A stretch of DNA of 64,000 nucleotides from DATFTE01 sp963802575 (GCA_963802575.1 CAWDJF010000008.1:310001-374000); one strand, 5' to 3'; positions 9,325-18,901 are shown, numbered from the stretch's first letter. Program-made: numbers and translations. The notes: a model not told the origin generated them from the sequence alone.

Positions 9325-9620
9325 ACGTCGCTCCTTGAACTAGTTTTGGCGTTCGATACGTCTGTTCAGATCGGCCTTGTTGACTGACACCAAGAGACGG
9401 ACGGGCACCGGGTCGTGCGTTCTACGCGTGTAGCCGTTTGGGAATTGCAATTTAACCGTACTCGCGACGTGCCGGAGGAGAGAGTACGTGGGCTGGAAAA
9501 TTCTTTCTTTCAATACAGCATAGAGGGTATCCAATGGCTCGACAATAAGTCGAAAGCCTTAATCGCTGTGGAAAAATCTATATTGGAAGACGCGAAGCTT
9601 CGGGTTGAACTGATTGAAAG

Positions 9621-9697
9621 TGGTGCGCCCTGAGAGATTCGAACTCCCGACCTTCTGGTTCGTAGCCAGACGCTCTATCCAGCTGAGCTAAGGGCGC
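9621..9697 (-). tRNA. tRNA-Arg (anticodon ACG)
   Basis: The minus strand gives a complete cloverleaf: acceptor GCGCCCT (9697-9691) pairing with AGGGCGC, D arm AGCTCAGCTGGATAGAGC, anticodon stem CTGG/CCAG with loop CTACGAA (anticodon ACG), and T arm GGTTCGAA-type (GGGAGTTCGAATCTC). Discriminator A at 9624, and the CCA end is encoded (9623-9621). A74-ACG tRNA reads CGU and, after A-to-I editing, CGC/CGA. Confidence 0.96.
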
Positions 9698-10169
9698 GGA
9701 TCATAGCTGACTTGCGGTTGCAGGGTTTGATTATAACGAAAGTTTTGCTTTGGTGAAAATCGAACGCCCCGAAACCAAAATCGTTAACCGCAAAGCTCGC
9801 GGAGAACCGCCACGGAATTGCAAAGAGAGTGACGAAGTCTGCATCCGTCAGGGACGTCTCGATTCGAGAAAAATCTTGCGTGTAAATCGGCTGTAAATTC
9901 TTGATTTCAACAGGCTGTTCGGCCCGTCCCGTGCGGCTTTTGGAGCGGACGTAATTCTTTCCTTCTAGGGGGAAATTCCTACCAGCGGGAGTTTTCGTCG
10001 GCATTGTATTTTCAGGCCGTTGGGGATGGCATGGTGAGTGCTATATTTGAGGACAGACGAAGTGGCGCGCAACGGGGCGCTCTTGAGAATAAACTTCGGC
10101 CAGAGGTTTTCTTGAGCGCCCCATTGCATTTCCGCCCGAAGCCCTCCCCCGAGGCCCTCTCCCCCGTCC
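9698..10169. other. intergenic region with a long inverted repeat
   Basis: No supported gene. An inverted repeat with 13-base arms (10070-10082 and 10114-10126, 12 of 13 positions complementary) surrounds a 31-base loop. It lies just beyond the stop of the small minus-strand gene at 10170 and could end its transcript. Positions about 9784-9812 resemble the CGCAAAGGTCGCTAAG simple repeat seen at 25166. Confidence 0.45.
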
Positions 10170-10397
10170 TTAAGCCAAGACCAGTCTTTCCTTGATGTCC
10201 ATGCCTGCGCCACGCAGGAGAGCGGCGACATTCGGCTCTTTCAGGCGCGAGGCATCGAACTCTATCCGGATGATGCGCTCTTTCTCGTCGAAGGCGATCT
10301 TGCGGATGCCGTAGACCTCGCGAATGGAGTCGATGGCGCGCATCTCGCGTTCGGTGGGGCGATCGACGTAGCGGTAACGGACTTCCAGTTGGGTCAT
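10170..10397 (-). CDS. small protein with predicted ferredoxin-like (HMA-type) fold
   Basis: 75 residues with an alternating pattern that fits beta-alpha-beta-beta-alpha-beta: LEVRYRYVD, a helix REMRAIDSIREVYG, then IRKIAFDE and RIIRIEFD strands, a helix with VAALLRGAG, and a final strand. This is the topology of heavy-metal-associated domains, but the metal-binding CxxC is absent. It is divergent from the copper-type ATPase at 10656. Role unknown; a link to the ATPase is inference from position only. Confidence 0.65.
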   Translation of the reverse strand: MTQLEVRYRYVDRPTEREMRAIDSIREVYGIRKIAFDEKERIIRIEFDASRLKEPNVAALLRGAGMDIKERLVLA

Positions 10398-10655
10398 GAT
10401 GCCTTTCGTTCGCGCGGGGCGTGTCGTCCCTGAAGGGACTCAGTTCTTTGCTCTGTCTACCCCGGACTCACGTCCGGGGCTACTGTCTGGCGTCGCTTCG
10501 CGACTCAGTGCTTCTCTTCCACATCAACATTTCGTAATCCCTCGCTTCGCTTCGGGACCCTTCGACTGCGCTCGGGGCAGGCTAACCAAAGCGGCGGTCG
10601 CCTCGGCCCGAATCCAATATAGAACATGGGGAATCCGTAGGTATAGGATCGCTTT
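10398..10655. repeat. mosaic of short palindromic repeats between divergent genes
   Basis: Within 260 bases lie GTCCCTGAAGGGAC (about 10428), a hairpin CCCCGGAC-TCAC-GTCCGGGG (10460-10479), GTCGC-TTCG-CGAC (about 10493) and the common mini-repeat CCCTTCGACTGCGCTCGGGGCAGG (about 10559-10582). No gene is evident. The promoters of both flanking genes must lie in or beside these repeats. Confidence 0.6.
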
Positions 10656-13128
10656 ATGTCGAGTGAGGCTAAGCAGTTGGACCAAGTCGTGAAAGATCCG
10701 GTTTGCGGGATGACGGTCGATCCTGCGACGGCGAAACATAGGTACCAGCATGCGGGGAAGGATTACTTCTTTTGTTGTGGGGGGTGTGTCCAGAAGTTTT
10801 CTGCCGACCCCAATAAATATTTGAGCGCCAAGCCGTCGTCGGGACTGGTGATGTTAGGGGCTCCCTTGCCGCGGAAGTCGCCGCCCCCTGAGGCGCAAGT
10901 GGCTTCGACGGCTTATGTGTGTCCCATGTGCCCCGAGGTGAGGGAGACGAGGCCGGTGCCTTGTCCGAAATGCGGGATGGCTTTGGAGCCGGAGACTCCG
11001 GTAGCGGCGACGAAGACTGAGTACACGTGCCCGATGCATCCCGAGATTGTGCGGTCGGGGCCCGGGGCGTGTCCGATATGCGGGATGGCGCTCGAGCCGC
11101 GGACGGTGACGGCGGCGGAGGAGGAGAATCCTGAGCTGCGCGACATGACGCGACGCTTCTGGATCAGCGTGCTGCTGACGGTGCCGCTGCTGGGGATCGC
11201 AATGGCCGACATGCTGCCGGGCATGCCGGTGAAGTCGGCGCTGCCTCTGGGCGATTGGAGTGGCTGGAATTGGTGTTGGCGACTCCGGTGGTGTTATGGG
11301 CGGGATGGCCGTTCTTTCAGCGGGGATGGGCGTCGATCGTCAACCGCTCGATGAACATGTTCACGCTGATCGCGATGGGCACTGGCGTCGCGTACGTCTA
11401 CAGCCTCGTGGCGACGGTGTGGCCGGGAATTTTTCCGGCGACGTTTCGCGAGATGGATGGGCGTCCGGCGGTGTACTTCGAGGCGGCGGCGGCGATTACC
11501 ACGCTGGTGTTGCTGGGGCAGGTGCTGGAGCTGAAGGCGCGGAGCAAGACCGGGGCGGCGATTCGCGCACTGCTCGATTTGACTCCGAAGATGGCGCGCG
11601 TGGTGCGCGGTGGATCGGAACAGGACATTCCGCTGGAGCAGGTAAAGGTAGGAGACTTGCTGCGCGTGCGTCCGGGCGAAAAAGTTCCTGTGGATGGAGT
11701 GGTGGTGGAAGGGCGCGAGCGCCGTCGATGAATCGATGATTACGGGCGAATCGGTTCCGGTGGAGAAAGCGGTGGGCAGCGCGGTGATCGGCGCGACGGT
11801 GAACGCCACGGGATCGTTTGTGATGAAGGCGGAGCGCGTGGGCAGCGAAACCTTGCTGGCGCAGATTGTGCAGATGGTGGGGAAGGCGCAGCGTAGCCGG
11901 GCTCCCATTCAGCGCGTGGCCGATCGGGTGGCGGGATGGTTTGTGCCGGCGGTGATCGGGATCGCGGTGCTGACGTTCATCCTGTGGGGAGCGTTTGGTC
12001 CTGCGCCGCGATTGGCGCATGCGCTGGTGAATGCGGTGGCGGTGCTGATTATTGCGTGTCCGTGTGCGCTGGGCTTGGCGACGCCGATGGCGATCATGGT
12101 CGCGACCGGGCGCGGGGCGCATGCGGGAGTGTCTGATTCGCAACGCCGAAGCGCTCGAGACGCTGGAGAAAGTCGACACGCTGGTGGTGGATAAGACGGG
12201 CACGTTGACGACGGGCAAGCCGACGGTGGAATCGGTGATTACCGCCGGCGGAGTGAGCGACGCGGAGTTGGTGCGGCTGGTGGCGAGTTTGGAGCAGGGA
12301 AGCGAGCATCCGCTGGGCGCGGCCATGGTGGCGGCGGCGCGGGAGAATGGATTCGCGCTCACGAAGCCGGCGGAGTTTCAGGCGCTCACTGGATTTGGCG
12401 TGAGCGGCAAAGTTGATGGGAAAGATGTGCTGGTGGGGAATGAAAAATTGTTTCAGAGCCGCAAGATGAAGTTTGATGCTCTGCGGGCGCAGGCGGACGA
12501 ACTTCGCCGCGACGGGCAGACGGTTGTTTTTGCCGCAATCGAAGGGCAGCCGGCGGGATTGATTGGGATTGCCGACCCGGTGAAAGATTCGGCGGCGGGG
12601 GCGATACGGGAATTGAAGAACGACGGCTTGCGGATTGTCATGCTCACCGGCGACAGTCGCGCGACCGCCGAGGCCGTGGCTCGCAAACTGGGAATCACCG
12701 AGCTTGAGGCAGAAGTATTGCCCGACAAGAAAGCCGAAGTCGTCGAGCGTCTGCAAAAAGAAGGACGGACAGTCGCAATGGCGGGCGATGGAGTGAACGA
12801 CGCTCCGGCGCTGGCGGCGGCTCGCGTGGGCATTGCGATGGGAACCGGAACCGATGTCGCGATGGAAAGTGGCGGGATTACGCTGGTGAAAGGAGATCTC
12901 GCGGGGATCGTGCGGGCGCGCAAGTTGAGCAAGGCTACGATGAAGAATATCCGGCAGAATCTGTTCTTTGCATTTGTCTACAACTCGATTGGCGTGCCGG
13001 TGGCGGCGGGGGTGCTGTATCCATTCTTCGGGATTCTGCTGAGCCCGATTCTTGCGGCAGCGGCGATGAGCTTTAGTTCGGTATCGGTGATTGGGAATTC
13101 GTTGAGGTTGAGGCGGGTGGAGTTGTAA
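10656..13128 (+). pseudogene. copA: copper-type P1B ATPase, broken by three single-base frameshifts
   Basis: The translated pieces assemble into one full-length Cu+ transporting ATPase of the inner membrane. The N-terminus has a YHS domain (KDPVCGMTVDP..., about residues 10-55) and two Cys-rich heavy-metal modules (YVCPMCPEV...CPKCGM and YTCPMHPEI...CPICGM). The membrane part has ACPCALGLATP, the phosphorylation site is DKTGTLT, and the hinge is GDGVNDAPALA. Three shifts separate the pieces: one base missing near 11258, one extra near 11717 (after VVVEGR) and one extra T at 12132. Each is mended by one base, restoring family sequence on both sides. No slippery site is evident. So this is either a recent pseudogene or carries read errors. 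Confidence 0.85.
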
Positions 13129-13205
13129 GGCTGGTGAGGTCGTTCCCTTAACGCGCACTCGTTTTGTCTTTGGGCTTTTCGCTGTCCTGAACTAGTATTC
13201 CCCCC

Positions 13206-14285
13206 ATGCAGCTTCATGAGCTTGCCAGAACGTATGAGACGAAAACCGACGATGAGCTGCTGCAGTTGGCAAGCCAGCCGGAGCAGTTAACCCCTGAGGC
13301 TCATTCCGTACTCATAGGCGAGCTGGCGAGGCGCGGAATCGATTTCAAAGAGTATTTGGAAGCGCAGGTTGATGAGGCAGGCGCCCGTGCTGAATCGGGC
13401 GCTAGCATCCGGCTCCGGGCGCTGGGAGTTGGTGAATTCTTAGGACAGGTGCTCCGGGTTCATCGCAATCAGTTCTGGTTTTTCTTCAAAGCGATTGCGC
13501 CCGCGATAGTGCTGAGCTTTATCGCCGTGCGCACAGGCCGTAATGAGGCGCGGGAGATTTCGCGGCACCTCCCTCAGGGCGAGGAAATACCTCTGCGCCT
13601 GATCGAGACAGGGTTGGCGACCTGGATGGGCTATTTCGTGGGTTGGATGGCATTTTGCCTCTCGTTCGGCGCTATTTGTTCTGGGGTCGATCAAATCAGC
13701 CTGGGTGCCGTACCCTCGATAGCAGGTTCGTTCAAAGCAGTTATCCGCCGGTTGGGTCCGTTCCTGCGACTCTCGTTATTGTTGTTTTTCCTGCTTATGG
13801 TGGGGGCGGTCGGATTCGGACTAGTGGGTGGAGGAGCTTTCTGGTTATTGAGTAAGGCGCACATTCATAGCACTCCGTTGGTAATCGGGATCGTGGTGTG
13901 GAGCGTGTACAGCGTGATTCTGTTGGGGATGTCGCGGTTTGGGCTTGCCATGCCTGCTGTCATCCTTGATGACTCTAAGGCGAGGAAGGCGATGTTTCGC
14001 AGTGCCAGGTTAACCAACGGGAACGTGGTCAATCTCGCCGCTCTGATGAGCAAATCCTTAGTCGCCGGCTACGTCGCCGCCAAGGCTCCCTTTTGGCTGG
14101 CAGCTTACATTCCCACAGGTACTCAACTGCCATCATGGTTTCAGTGGACTCTGACGTTTGTATCGTTTGTTGGAGTCGCGGTAGTTGAACCCTGGATGTT
14201 CATCGGCTTCGCGTTGCTCTATCTGCGAGCCCGAGCAGAAGGCCCTGAGTCGAGCACGGAGTACATTTTTTCCATGTCGGGCTAA
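13206..14285 (+). CDS. integral membrane protein of unknown function
   Basis: 359 residues. A soluble N-terminal part (about 1-90) begins LHELARTYETKTDDELLQLA and includes a helical segment ending RRGIDFKEYLE. About six membrane segments follow (near 95-115, 140-165, 195-220, 227-247, 280-300 and 315-340). The arrangement, with internal GPFLRLSLLLFF and SRFGLAMPAVILDDSKARKAMFRSARL motifs, resembles the multi-pass domain of glycerophosphodiester phosphodiesterase membrane-part proteins, but no catalytic residues are visible. It lies 77 bases after the ATPase on the same strand; no functional link can be shown. Confidence 0.75.
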   Translation: MQLHELARTYETKTDDELLQLASQPEQLTPEAHSVLIGELARRGIDFKEYLEAQVDEAGARAESGASIRLRALGVGEFLGQVLRVHRNQFWFFFKAIAPAIVLSFIAVRTGRNEAREISRHLPQGEEIPLRLIETGLATWMGYFVGWMAFCLSFGAICSGVDQISLGAVPSIAGSFKAVIRRLGPFLRLSLLLFFLLMVGAVGFGLVGGGAFWLLSKAHIHSTPLVIGIVVWSVYSVILLGMSRFGLAMPAVILDDSKARKAMFRSARLTNGNVVNLAALMSKSLVAGYVAAKAPFWLAAYIPTGTQLPSWFQWTLTFVSFVGVAVVEPWMFIGFALLYLRARAEGPESSTEYIFSMSG

Positions 14286-14424
14286 TTTCTGGCGCCACTG
14301 CGCGGCTCTGAATGTAACTGGCGCCGCAAGTATGCGTTTCGATGAAAATGAAAGAAGATCAACTTCAAGTCGTGATGGGGGCACTTGCGGGCTTTTGACT
14401 AAAGTCCCTTCAGGGGGGCCACTC

Positions 14425-15282
14425 TCATCCCTCCTCCAACACCTTTTCCAATTCCTTCCGATTTCGCGCCGGCAAATGCTGCACCGCTGCTCGCGCCAGC
14501 GCCACGTACACGGCGAGCGCATGAGGATTTCCCTTCAAGGCCTCCAGATGCTTTCGCACAACCACCGCATCCCCTCGCACAATCGGACCGCTAAAGGCCT
14601 CGGCCCCACCGAGCCTTGCATAATTTGCGACCGTCTGTTGCACGATCGGAGCCGCCCACTTGCGCGCATCTTTGTTGGAAAACCCGATACTCTCGGCGAC
14701 CTTCTCAGCTGTCACTAACAATGACACCACCAACGGAGAAGCGAATCCTCCCCAGGCGTGATAAAGCACCTTCTGCTCGGGCGTCAACGTAAACGGCTCG
14801 GCCTCCATATTTCCCACGATCCCACGGGCTACGCGCACCGCAGTACTGTCGCCCTCAATCCCGAACGGCACACCTTCCAAGGACGGCGCAGACTGGCTTA
14901 CGAATGTCATGAACGGATGCACGGAAGCCACGGACGCCCCCAGTTGACGCAAGACATCAAGCTCTTCGCTTCCTAAAGCTCCGCTCGAATGGAAGGCGAT
15001 TTTCCCTTTCCATGAAACCTTGGGAGCCAACTCCCGCGCCACGGAGGCGATCTCGCGGTCGGGCACAAGGAACCAGATCACCCTTGCAGTTAACTCCGCG
15101 ACTCGCGGGGTCACTGCGTCCGCGCCAGTGGCGCGCGCCAGCGCTCGCGCCGCTCGCTGCGATGCCGCTGTCTCTCGCGACACGACTTCGCTGATCTGGT
15201 ATCCAGCCCGCTTCAGCGCCGGCCCCAGCGCGCTCCCCACTCTCCCGGGTCCTACGATCGTGATTGCCGTCTTCCACTGCAC
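14425..15282 (-). CDS. Rossmann-fold and DUF2520 domain protein
   Basis: 285 residues. An N-terminal NAD(P)-binding Rossmann fold has TIVGPGRVGSALGPAL (glycine-rich loop at about 9-16). A middle part has FHSSGALGSEEL and ASVHPFMTF. The C-terminal DUF2520 helical domain contains AWGGFASPLVVSLL and AFSGPIVRGD. The architecture resembles ProC/6-phosphogluconate dehydrogenase type oxidoreductases, but the substrate of this conserved family is not known. Convergent with the membrane protein ending at 14285 and divergent from the Nudix gene. Confidence 0.85.
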   Translation of the reverse strand: MQWKTAITIVGPGRVGSALGPALKRAGYQISEVVSRETAASQRAARALARATGADAVTPRVAELTARVIWFLVPDREIASVARELAPKVSWKGKIAFHSSGALGSEELDVLRQLGASVASVHPFMTFVSQSAPSLEGVPFGIEGDSTAVRVARGIVGNMEAEPFTLTPEQKVLYHAWGGFASPLVVSLLVTAEKVAESIGFSNKDARKWAAPIVQQTVANYARLGGAEAFSGPIVRGDAVVVRKHLEALKGNPHALAVYVALARAAVQHLPARNRKELEKVLEEG

Positions 15283-15324
15283 GCGGGCAGCATATCAAAT
15301 CCCCCTGTCGCTTATATTGTTGTC

Positions 15325-15906
15325 ATGGCTAAATCATCATCTTCTTCCCGCAAGAAAGCTCGCGTACTTTCCTCCCGCGAGGTCTACAAAGGACCGCTGT
15401 TTCGCGTGACTCGCGACGAAGTCATCGAACCTTCGGGCGTCAAAGTCCGCCGTGACATCGTGCGCCACACTGGATCGGTCGTGATCCTCGCCGTCGACGA
15501 GAGCCAGCGCGAGCCGCGCATCCTGCTTGAGCGCCAGTACCGCCATGCTGCTCAGGATTATCTCTGGGAACTTCCCGCCGGACGCATCGATGAGGGCGAA
15601 ACCGCTCTAGCCGCTGGCAAGCGCGAACTCCACGAAGAGACTGGATACACCGCCCGCCGCTGGAAGCGAATCTTGCACTTCTATGCCAGCCCTGGGTTCG
15701 TCGCCGAGCCCATGTCTGTTTTCCTCGCTCAGGGCCTTACAGCCGGAGAAGCCCAGCCCGAAGCCGATGAGGTCATCGAAAAGCATTTAGTCCCTTTGTC
15801 AAAAGCGGTCCGCATGGCAACCGGTGGAACCATTTGTGACTCTAAGACCATCTCTTCGGTACTGTGGTTCGATCATTGGTGGCGCGGCCACAAGGCGCGT
15901 AAATAG
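15325..15906 (+). CDS. Nudix hydrolase, ADP-ribose pyrophosphatase type
   Basis: 193 residues. The Nudix box G-x5-E-x7-REL-HEE-TGY is complete (GRIDEGETALAAGKRELHEE, about 92-114), so the metal-binding glutamates are present. The preceding VVILAVDE and LLERQYRHAAQDYLWELPAG are typical of the ADP-ribose pyrophosphatase (NudF-like) subfamily, which cleaves ADP-ribose to AMP and ribose 5-phosphate. Cytoplasmic. The Lys/Ser/Arg-rich first 15 residues are an extension of unclear use. Divergent from the DUF2520 gene with a 42-base gap. Confidence 0.88.
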   Translation: MAKSSSSSRKKARVLSSREVYKGPLFRVTRDEVIEPSGVKVRRDIVRHTGSVVILAVDESQREPRILLERQYRHAAQDYLWELPAGRIDEGETALAAGKRELHEETGYTARRWKRILHFYASPGFVAEPMSVFLAQGLTAGEAQPEADEVIEKHLVPLSKAVRMATGGTICDSKTISSVLWFDHWWRGHKARK

Positions 15907-15955
15907 CCCCTGCCAGCCTCCGACGTTCTTGACAGCCCCGAAGGCTAGCAGCACA

Positions 15956-16033
15956 ATGGCAGAAAATGACTGGCACGGCCTCACTAAGGAACAGAAAGAG
16001 AACGTGCTTGGGGGGCGTACGTGGAACGACTGA
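15956..16033 (+). CDS. possible leader mini-ORF overlapping the cold-shock gene
   Basis: A 25-codon frame from ATG 15956 (MAENDWHGLTKEQKENVLGG..., ending NDWxx type RTWND) ends with TGA at 16031-16033. That is 13 bases inside the cold-shock gene, whose GTG is at 16021. The overlap would let ribosomes finishing here restart at the GTG. The composition (acidic, Lys/Gln/Asn containing) looks protein-like rather than random, but no homology is recognised and no strong ribosome site precedes it. It could also be chance. Confidence 0.35.
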   Translation: MAENDWHGLTKEQKENVLGGRTWND

Positions 16034-16230
16034 AAGGAACCGTCAAGTGGTTCAATAACGCGAAGGGTTACGGATTTATCGGGCGTGACGATGGGCCCGA
16101 TGTGTTTGTTCACTACAGTGCAATTTCTTCCGAAGGCTATAAAAGCCTGCAGGAAGGCGATGTCGTAGAGTTCGAGATCGTACAAGGACAGAAAGGACCG
16201 CAAGCGGCAAACGTCACGAAGCCTTCGTAG
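16021..16230 (+). CDS. csp: cold-shock domain protein
   Basis: 69 residues, the usual length for CspA-family proteins. Nucleic-acid binding motifs RNP1 (KGYGFIGRD, about 15-23) and RNP2 (DVFVHYSAI, about 28-36) are both present, with the typical start GTVKWFNNAKGYGF. It binds single-stranded RNA/DNA and acts as an RNA chaperone. The start is GTG 16021; a G-rich stretch (16009-16014) is the nearest ribosome-site candidate. A 25-codon frame overlaps the start, suggesting translational coupling. Confidence 0.95.
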   Translation: MERLKGTVKWFNNAKGYGFIGRDDGPDVFVHYSAISSEGYKSLQEGDVVEFEIVQGQKGPQAANVTKPS

Positions 16231-16360
16231 ACACAACTGCCCGAGACTCTTCCTCGCAGATCATTTCCGCCCGTGAACTGGTCCGCCAGTCGCTCTTGTC
16301 CAGCGGTCATCGGGGATTGCCTTTCTCTCATCCGCCCACTTGTTTTACTCTGTCTGTCAC

Positions 16361-18106
16361 ATGGACAACAAAGCCATCGCGGGCATCCTCTTCGAAACCG
16401 CTGCCCTGCTTGAAATCGACGGACAGGATTCCTTCCGCATTCGTTCCTACCGCAATGCCGCCGAGGCCATCGAAGCCTTCCCCCAGCAGATTACCGACAT
16501 CATCCATGAGCCCAAGCAGGTGCTTGCCATCTCGGGCGTCGGCAAAGGCATGCTAGCGAACCTGAACGAGATGCTCAAAGAAGGACGCCTCGCCCTGCAT
16601 GCCGAGCTGCTTACGAAGTATCACCCGTCGATGCTCGAGTTGCTGAAGATCCAAGGCTTGGGACCTAAGACCATCGGCCTGATCTGGAGCGCCTACAAAG
16701 TCAGCGATCCCGAGGGCGTCGCCAAACTCGCGCGCGAAGGCAAGATTCGCGAACTTCCACGCATGGGCGAGAAGCAAGAACAGAAACTCATCAAAGCCAT
16801 CGAAGACTACCAGCGCGTCGCGGGACGCTTCCTGCTCGATGCCGCCGAAATCCAGGCGCAGAAAATCATCGACCACCTGAAAAGTTTTCCCGGCGTCGAG
16901 AAAGTCACGCCGGCCGGCTCCCTTCGCCGTGGACGCGAAACCGTGGGCGATCTCGACATGCTGGTCACCGGCAAAGCCTGCACCATCGACGACCAGCGCG
17001 AAGCTCTCATCGAGCACATCATCAAGCTGCCCGGTCTGATGGAAATCATCGCTCGCGGCGAAAATAAAGTCAGCTTCCGCATGCGCGGAGGCATGCAAGT
17101 CGACGTGCGCTTTCTTTCACCCGACTCCTACGGCGCCGCCATGCAGTACTTCACCGGATCGAAAGCTCACAACGTCGCTCTCCGCCAGCGCGCCCTCAAG
17201 ATGGGCTACACCCTCAGTGAATACAGCCTGGCGAGTCTTGAAGACGAAAAACCGGTTGCTGGAAAAACCGAAGAAGAAATCTACGCCAAGCTCAAGCTCG
17301 ATTACATCCCGCCCGAACTGCGCGAGAACACTGGCGAGATCGACGCCGCTGAAGAGCACAAGCTTCCTGAATTGATTACGCAAGCCGATCTACAGGGCGA
17401 CGTCCACATGCACACCGTCGAGACCGACGGCCGCAACACTATCGAAGAAATGGCCCTCGCCGCGAAGGAACACGGCTACAAATACATGGCCGTCACTGAC
17501 CATTCGAAGAATCTGGCTTTCGCCAACGGACTGGACGACAAGCGCGCCCTCGAACACATCCAACGCATTCGCGCCGCGAATGACAAGATTGAGGGCATCA
17601 AGATTTTTGCCGGCATCGAAGTTGACATCCTCGCCGACGGTTCCCTCGATCTCTCCGACGACGTTCTTGCCCAGATGGATCTGGTCATCGCCAGTGTTCA
17701 TTCGCACATGGCGCAAACCTCGAAAGAGATGACCGACCGCGTGCTCAAAGCCATCGCGAATCCCAACACCTCGATCATCGGCCATCCCACCGGACGCTTA
17801 TTGCTGCGCCGCGAGCCCTTCCAACTCGACATGGACGCGCTTATCAAAGCCGCCGCCACCCGCAAGGTCGCCATGGAGCTCAACGCCTATCCCGACCGCC
17901 TCGACCTCTGCGACCGCCACTTACGATTGGCCAAACAACACGGCGTGAAGATTGTCATCAACACTGACTCGCATCACACATCGCACATGGACAAGATCAA
18001 GTACGGAATCCTGCAAGCCCGCCGGGCCTGGCTCACGAAAGAAGACGTGCTCAACACCCTTCCCGTCCAAAAGTTCGCCAAAGCCATGAAACACGCCTGG
18101 CAATAA
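16361..18106 (+). CDS. polX: DNA polymerase/3'-5' exonuclease PolX
   Basis: 581 residues from ATG 16361; an upstream in-frame GTG at 16340 lacks support. Helix-hairpin-helix DNA-binding segments lie at about 45-145 (VLAISGVGKGML, IQGLGPKTI). The family X palm follows with GSLRRGRETVGDLDMLV (about 186), which carries the catalytic aspartates, and DVRF. The C-terminal PHP domain (about 345-580) has DVHMHT, TDHS, AGIEVDI, VHSHM and IGHP metal-binding motifs for the Mn-dependent exonuclease. Bacterial PolX fills short gaps in base excision repair. Complete and of usual length. Confidence 0.95.
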   Translation: MDNKAIAGILFETAALLEIDGQDSFRIRSYRNAAEAIEAFPQQITDIIHEPKQVLAISGVGKGMLANLNEMLKEGRLALHAELLTKYHPSMLELLKIQGLGPKTIGLIWSAYKVSDPEGVAKLAREGKIRELPRMGEKQEQKLIKAIEDYQRVAGRFLLDAAEIQAQKIIDHLKSFPGVEKVTPAGSLRRGRETVGDLDMLVTGKACTIDDQREALIEHIIKLPGLMEIIARGENKVSFRMRGGMQVDVRFLSPDSYGAAMQYFTGSKAHNVALRQRALKMGYTLSEYSLASLEDEKPVAGKTEEEIYAKLKLDYIPPELRENTGEIDAAEEHKLPELITQADLQGDVHMHTVETDGRNTIEEMALAAKEHGYKYMAVTDHSKNLAFANGLDDKRALEHIQRIRAANDKIEGIKIFAGIEVDILADGSLDLSDDVLAQMDLVIASVHSHMAQTSKEMTDRVLKAIANPNTSIIGHPTGRLLLRREPFQLDMDALIKAAATRKVAMELNAYPDRLDLCDRHLRLAKQHGVKIVINTDSHHTSHMDKIKYGILQARRAWLTKEDVLNTLPVQKFAKAMKHAWQ

Positions 18107-18172
18107 AGAACGTTTCAGAAGTGCATCGTTCTACACAAATGCAGCTGATCAAGCGGAGCTTGTATCGGGGCG

Positions 18173-18901
18173 TTAAGCTGCAGATCGCTGTTGAGGCACG
18201 TCCTCTGGATTCCTGCCGTACTTATTGCGGAAAACCGTTGACGCACCGCGGGCGATAGACTCGCCATGGCCGAACCCGGCGGCGTCGAAGGAAAGACTGG
18301 CCAGTCTCCGCTGGCTCGCATGACCTTGCTCCAGGCTCTCGAAGCCGACGGGATCACCGAGGCCCATAACGTTCATACACACATCGCCTGCGAAGAGCAT
18401 TCGTCCCGGACGCCACAGGAGCGCTACCTGTCCCGCGCAATGCCCCGGAGTGTGAATCACTTCGATGCCGCCAGCGATGGGCAGTATTTCCCCATCGGTC
18501 AAAGGCTGGTTGATGGCAACCGGTTCGACTCGCTCATCGGGATGGAAGAACACCTTGCACATTACCCTCCGCAACAGATCAGGCGCCGGCGTCAGACTCC
18601 GAAAAGGACCTCCGCTCTCGGCGATAGGGATATCGAGCGGGTGCATGTAAGTTCTTGCACCGGTTTCCCGCACGATCGCGGCGGCGCTGCCAATATGATC
18701 CGGGTGGCCGTGAGTGAGAATCAGTTGCTTCAACTGGTGTGGCGAACGCCCCAGCCCGCGGATCGCCCCGAAGACGGTTGCCGCCTTATCTGGGTAACCA
18801 GCGTCGATTAGTGTCAAACCGTCGTTGCTCTCGATCAGGAAGGCGTTCGCGAATCCCATCGGGACGATGTGCACACCCTTGATCACACGCTTCACAGCCA
18901 T
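18173..18901 (-). CDS. MBL-fold metallo-hydrolase
   Basis: About 242 residues from ATG 18901 (preceded by GAGGGG at 8 bases; in-frame starts also exist at 18931 and 18991). The zinc site THGHPDH (HxHxDH) is complete, followed by HTPGHCAGQ, LFAGDVC and a late His in FGHGES. This is the metallo-beta-lactamase fold shared by glyoxalase II, lactonases and many hydrolases. Substrate not predictable. Convergent with polX. Confidence 0.85.
   Translation of the reverse strand: MAVKRVIKGVHIVPMGFANAFLIESNDGLTLIDAGYPDKAATVFGAIRGLGRSPHQLKQLILTHGHPDHIGSAAAIVRETGARTYMHPLDIPIAESGGPFRSLTPAPDLLRRVMCKVFFHPDERVEPVAINQPLTDGEILPIAGGIEVIHTPGHCAGQVALLWRPGRMLFAGDVCMNVMGLGDPVGFESLEQGHASQRRLASLSFDAAGFGHGESIARGASTVFRNKYGRNPEDVPQQRSAA

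Noticed and set aside
8686..9387. 233-residue plus-strand frame
   Set aside because: It is the antisense shadow of the phosphoesterase gene, which has a signal peptide and clear motifs.
9415..9633. 72-residue plus-strand frame
   Set aside because: It runs into the tRNA gene and has no ribosome site or family pattern.
9675..10004. 109-residue minus-strand frame
   Set aside because: Its end overlaps tRNA-Arg, the composition is not protein-like and part is a decayed simple repeat.
11694..12194. Programmed frameshift in copA
   Set aside because: Three shifts at different sites in both directions, and no heptanucleotide slippery sequence or following structure seen.
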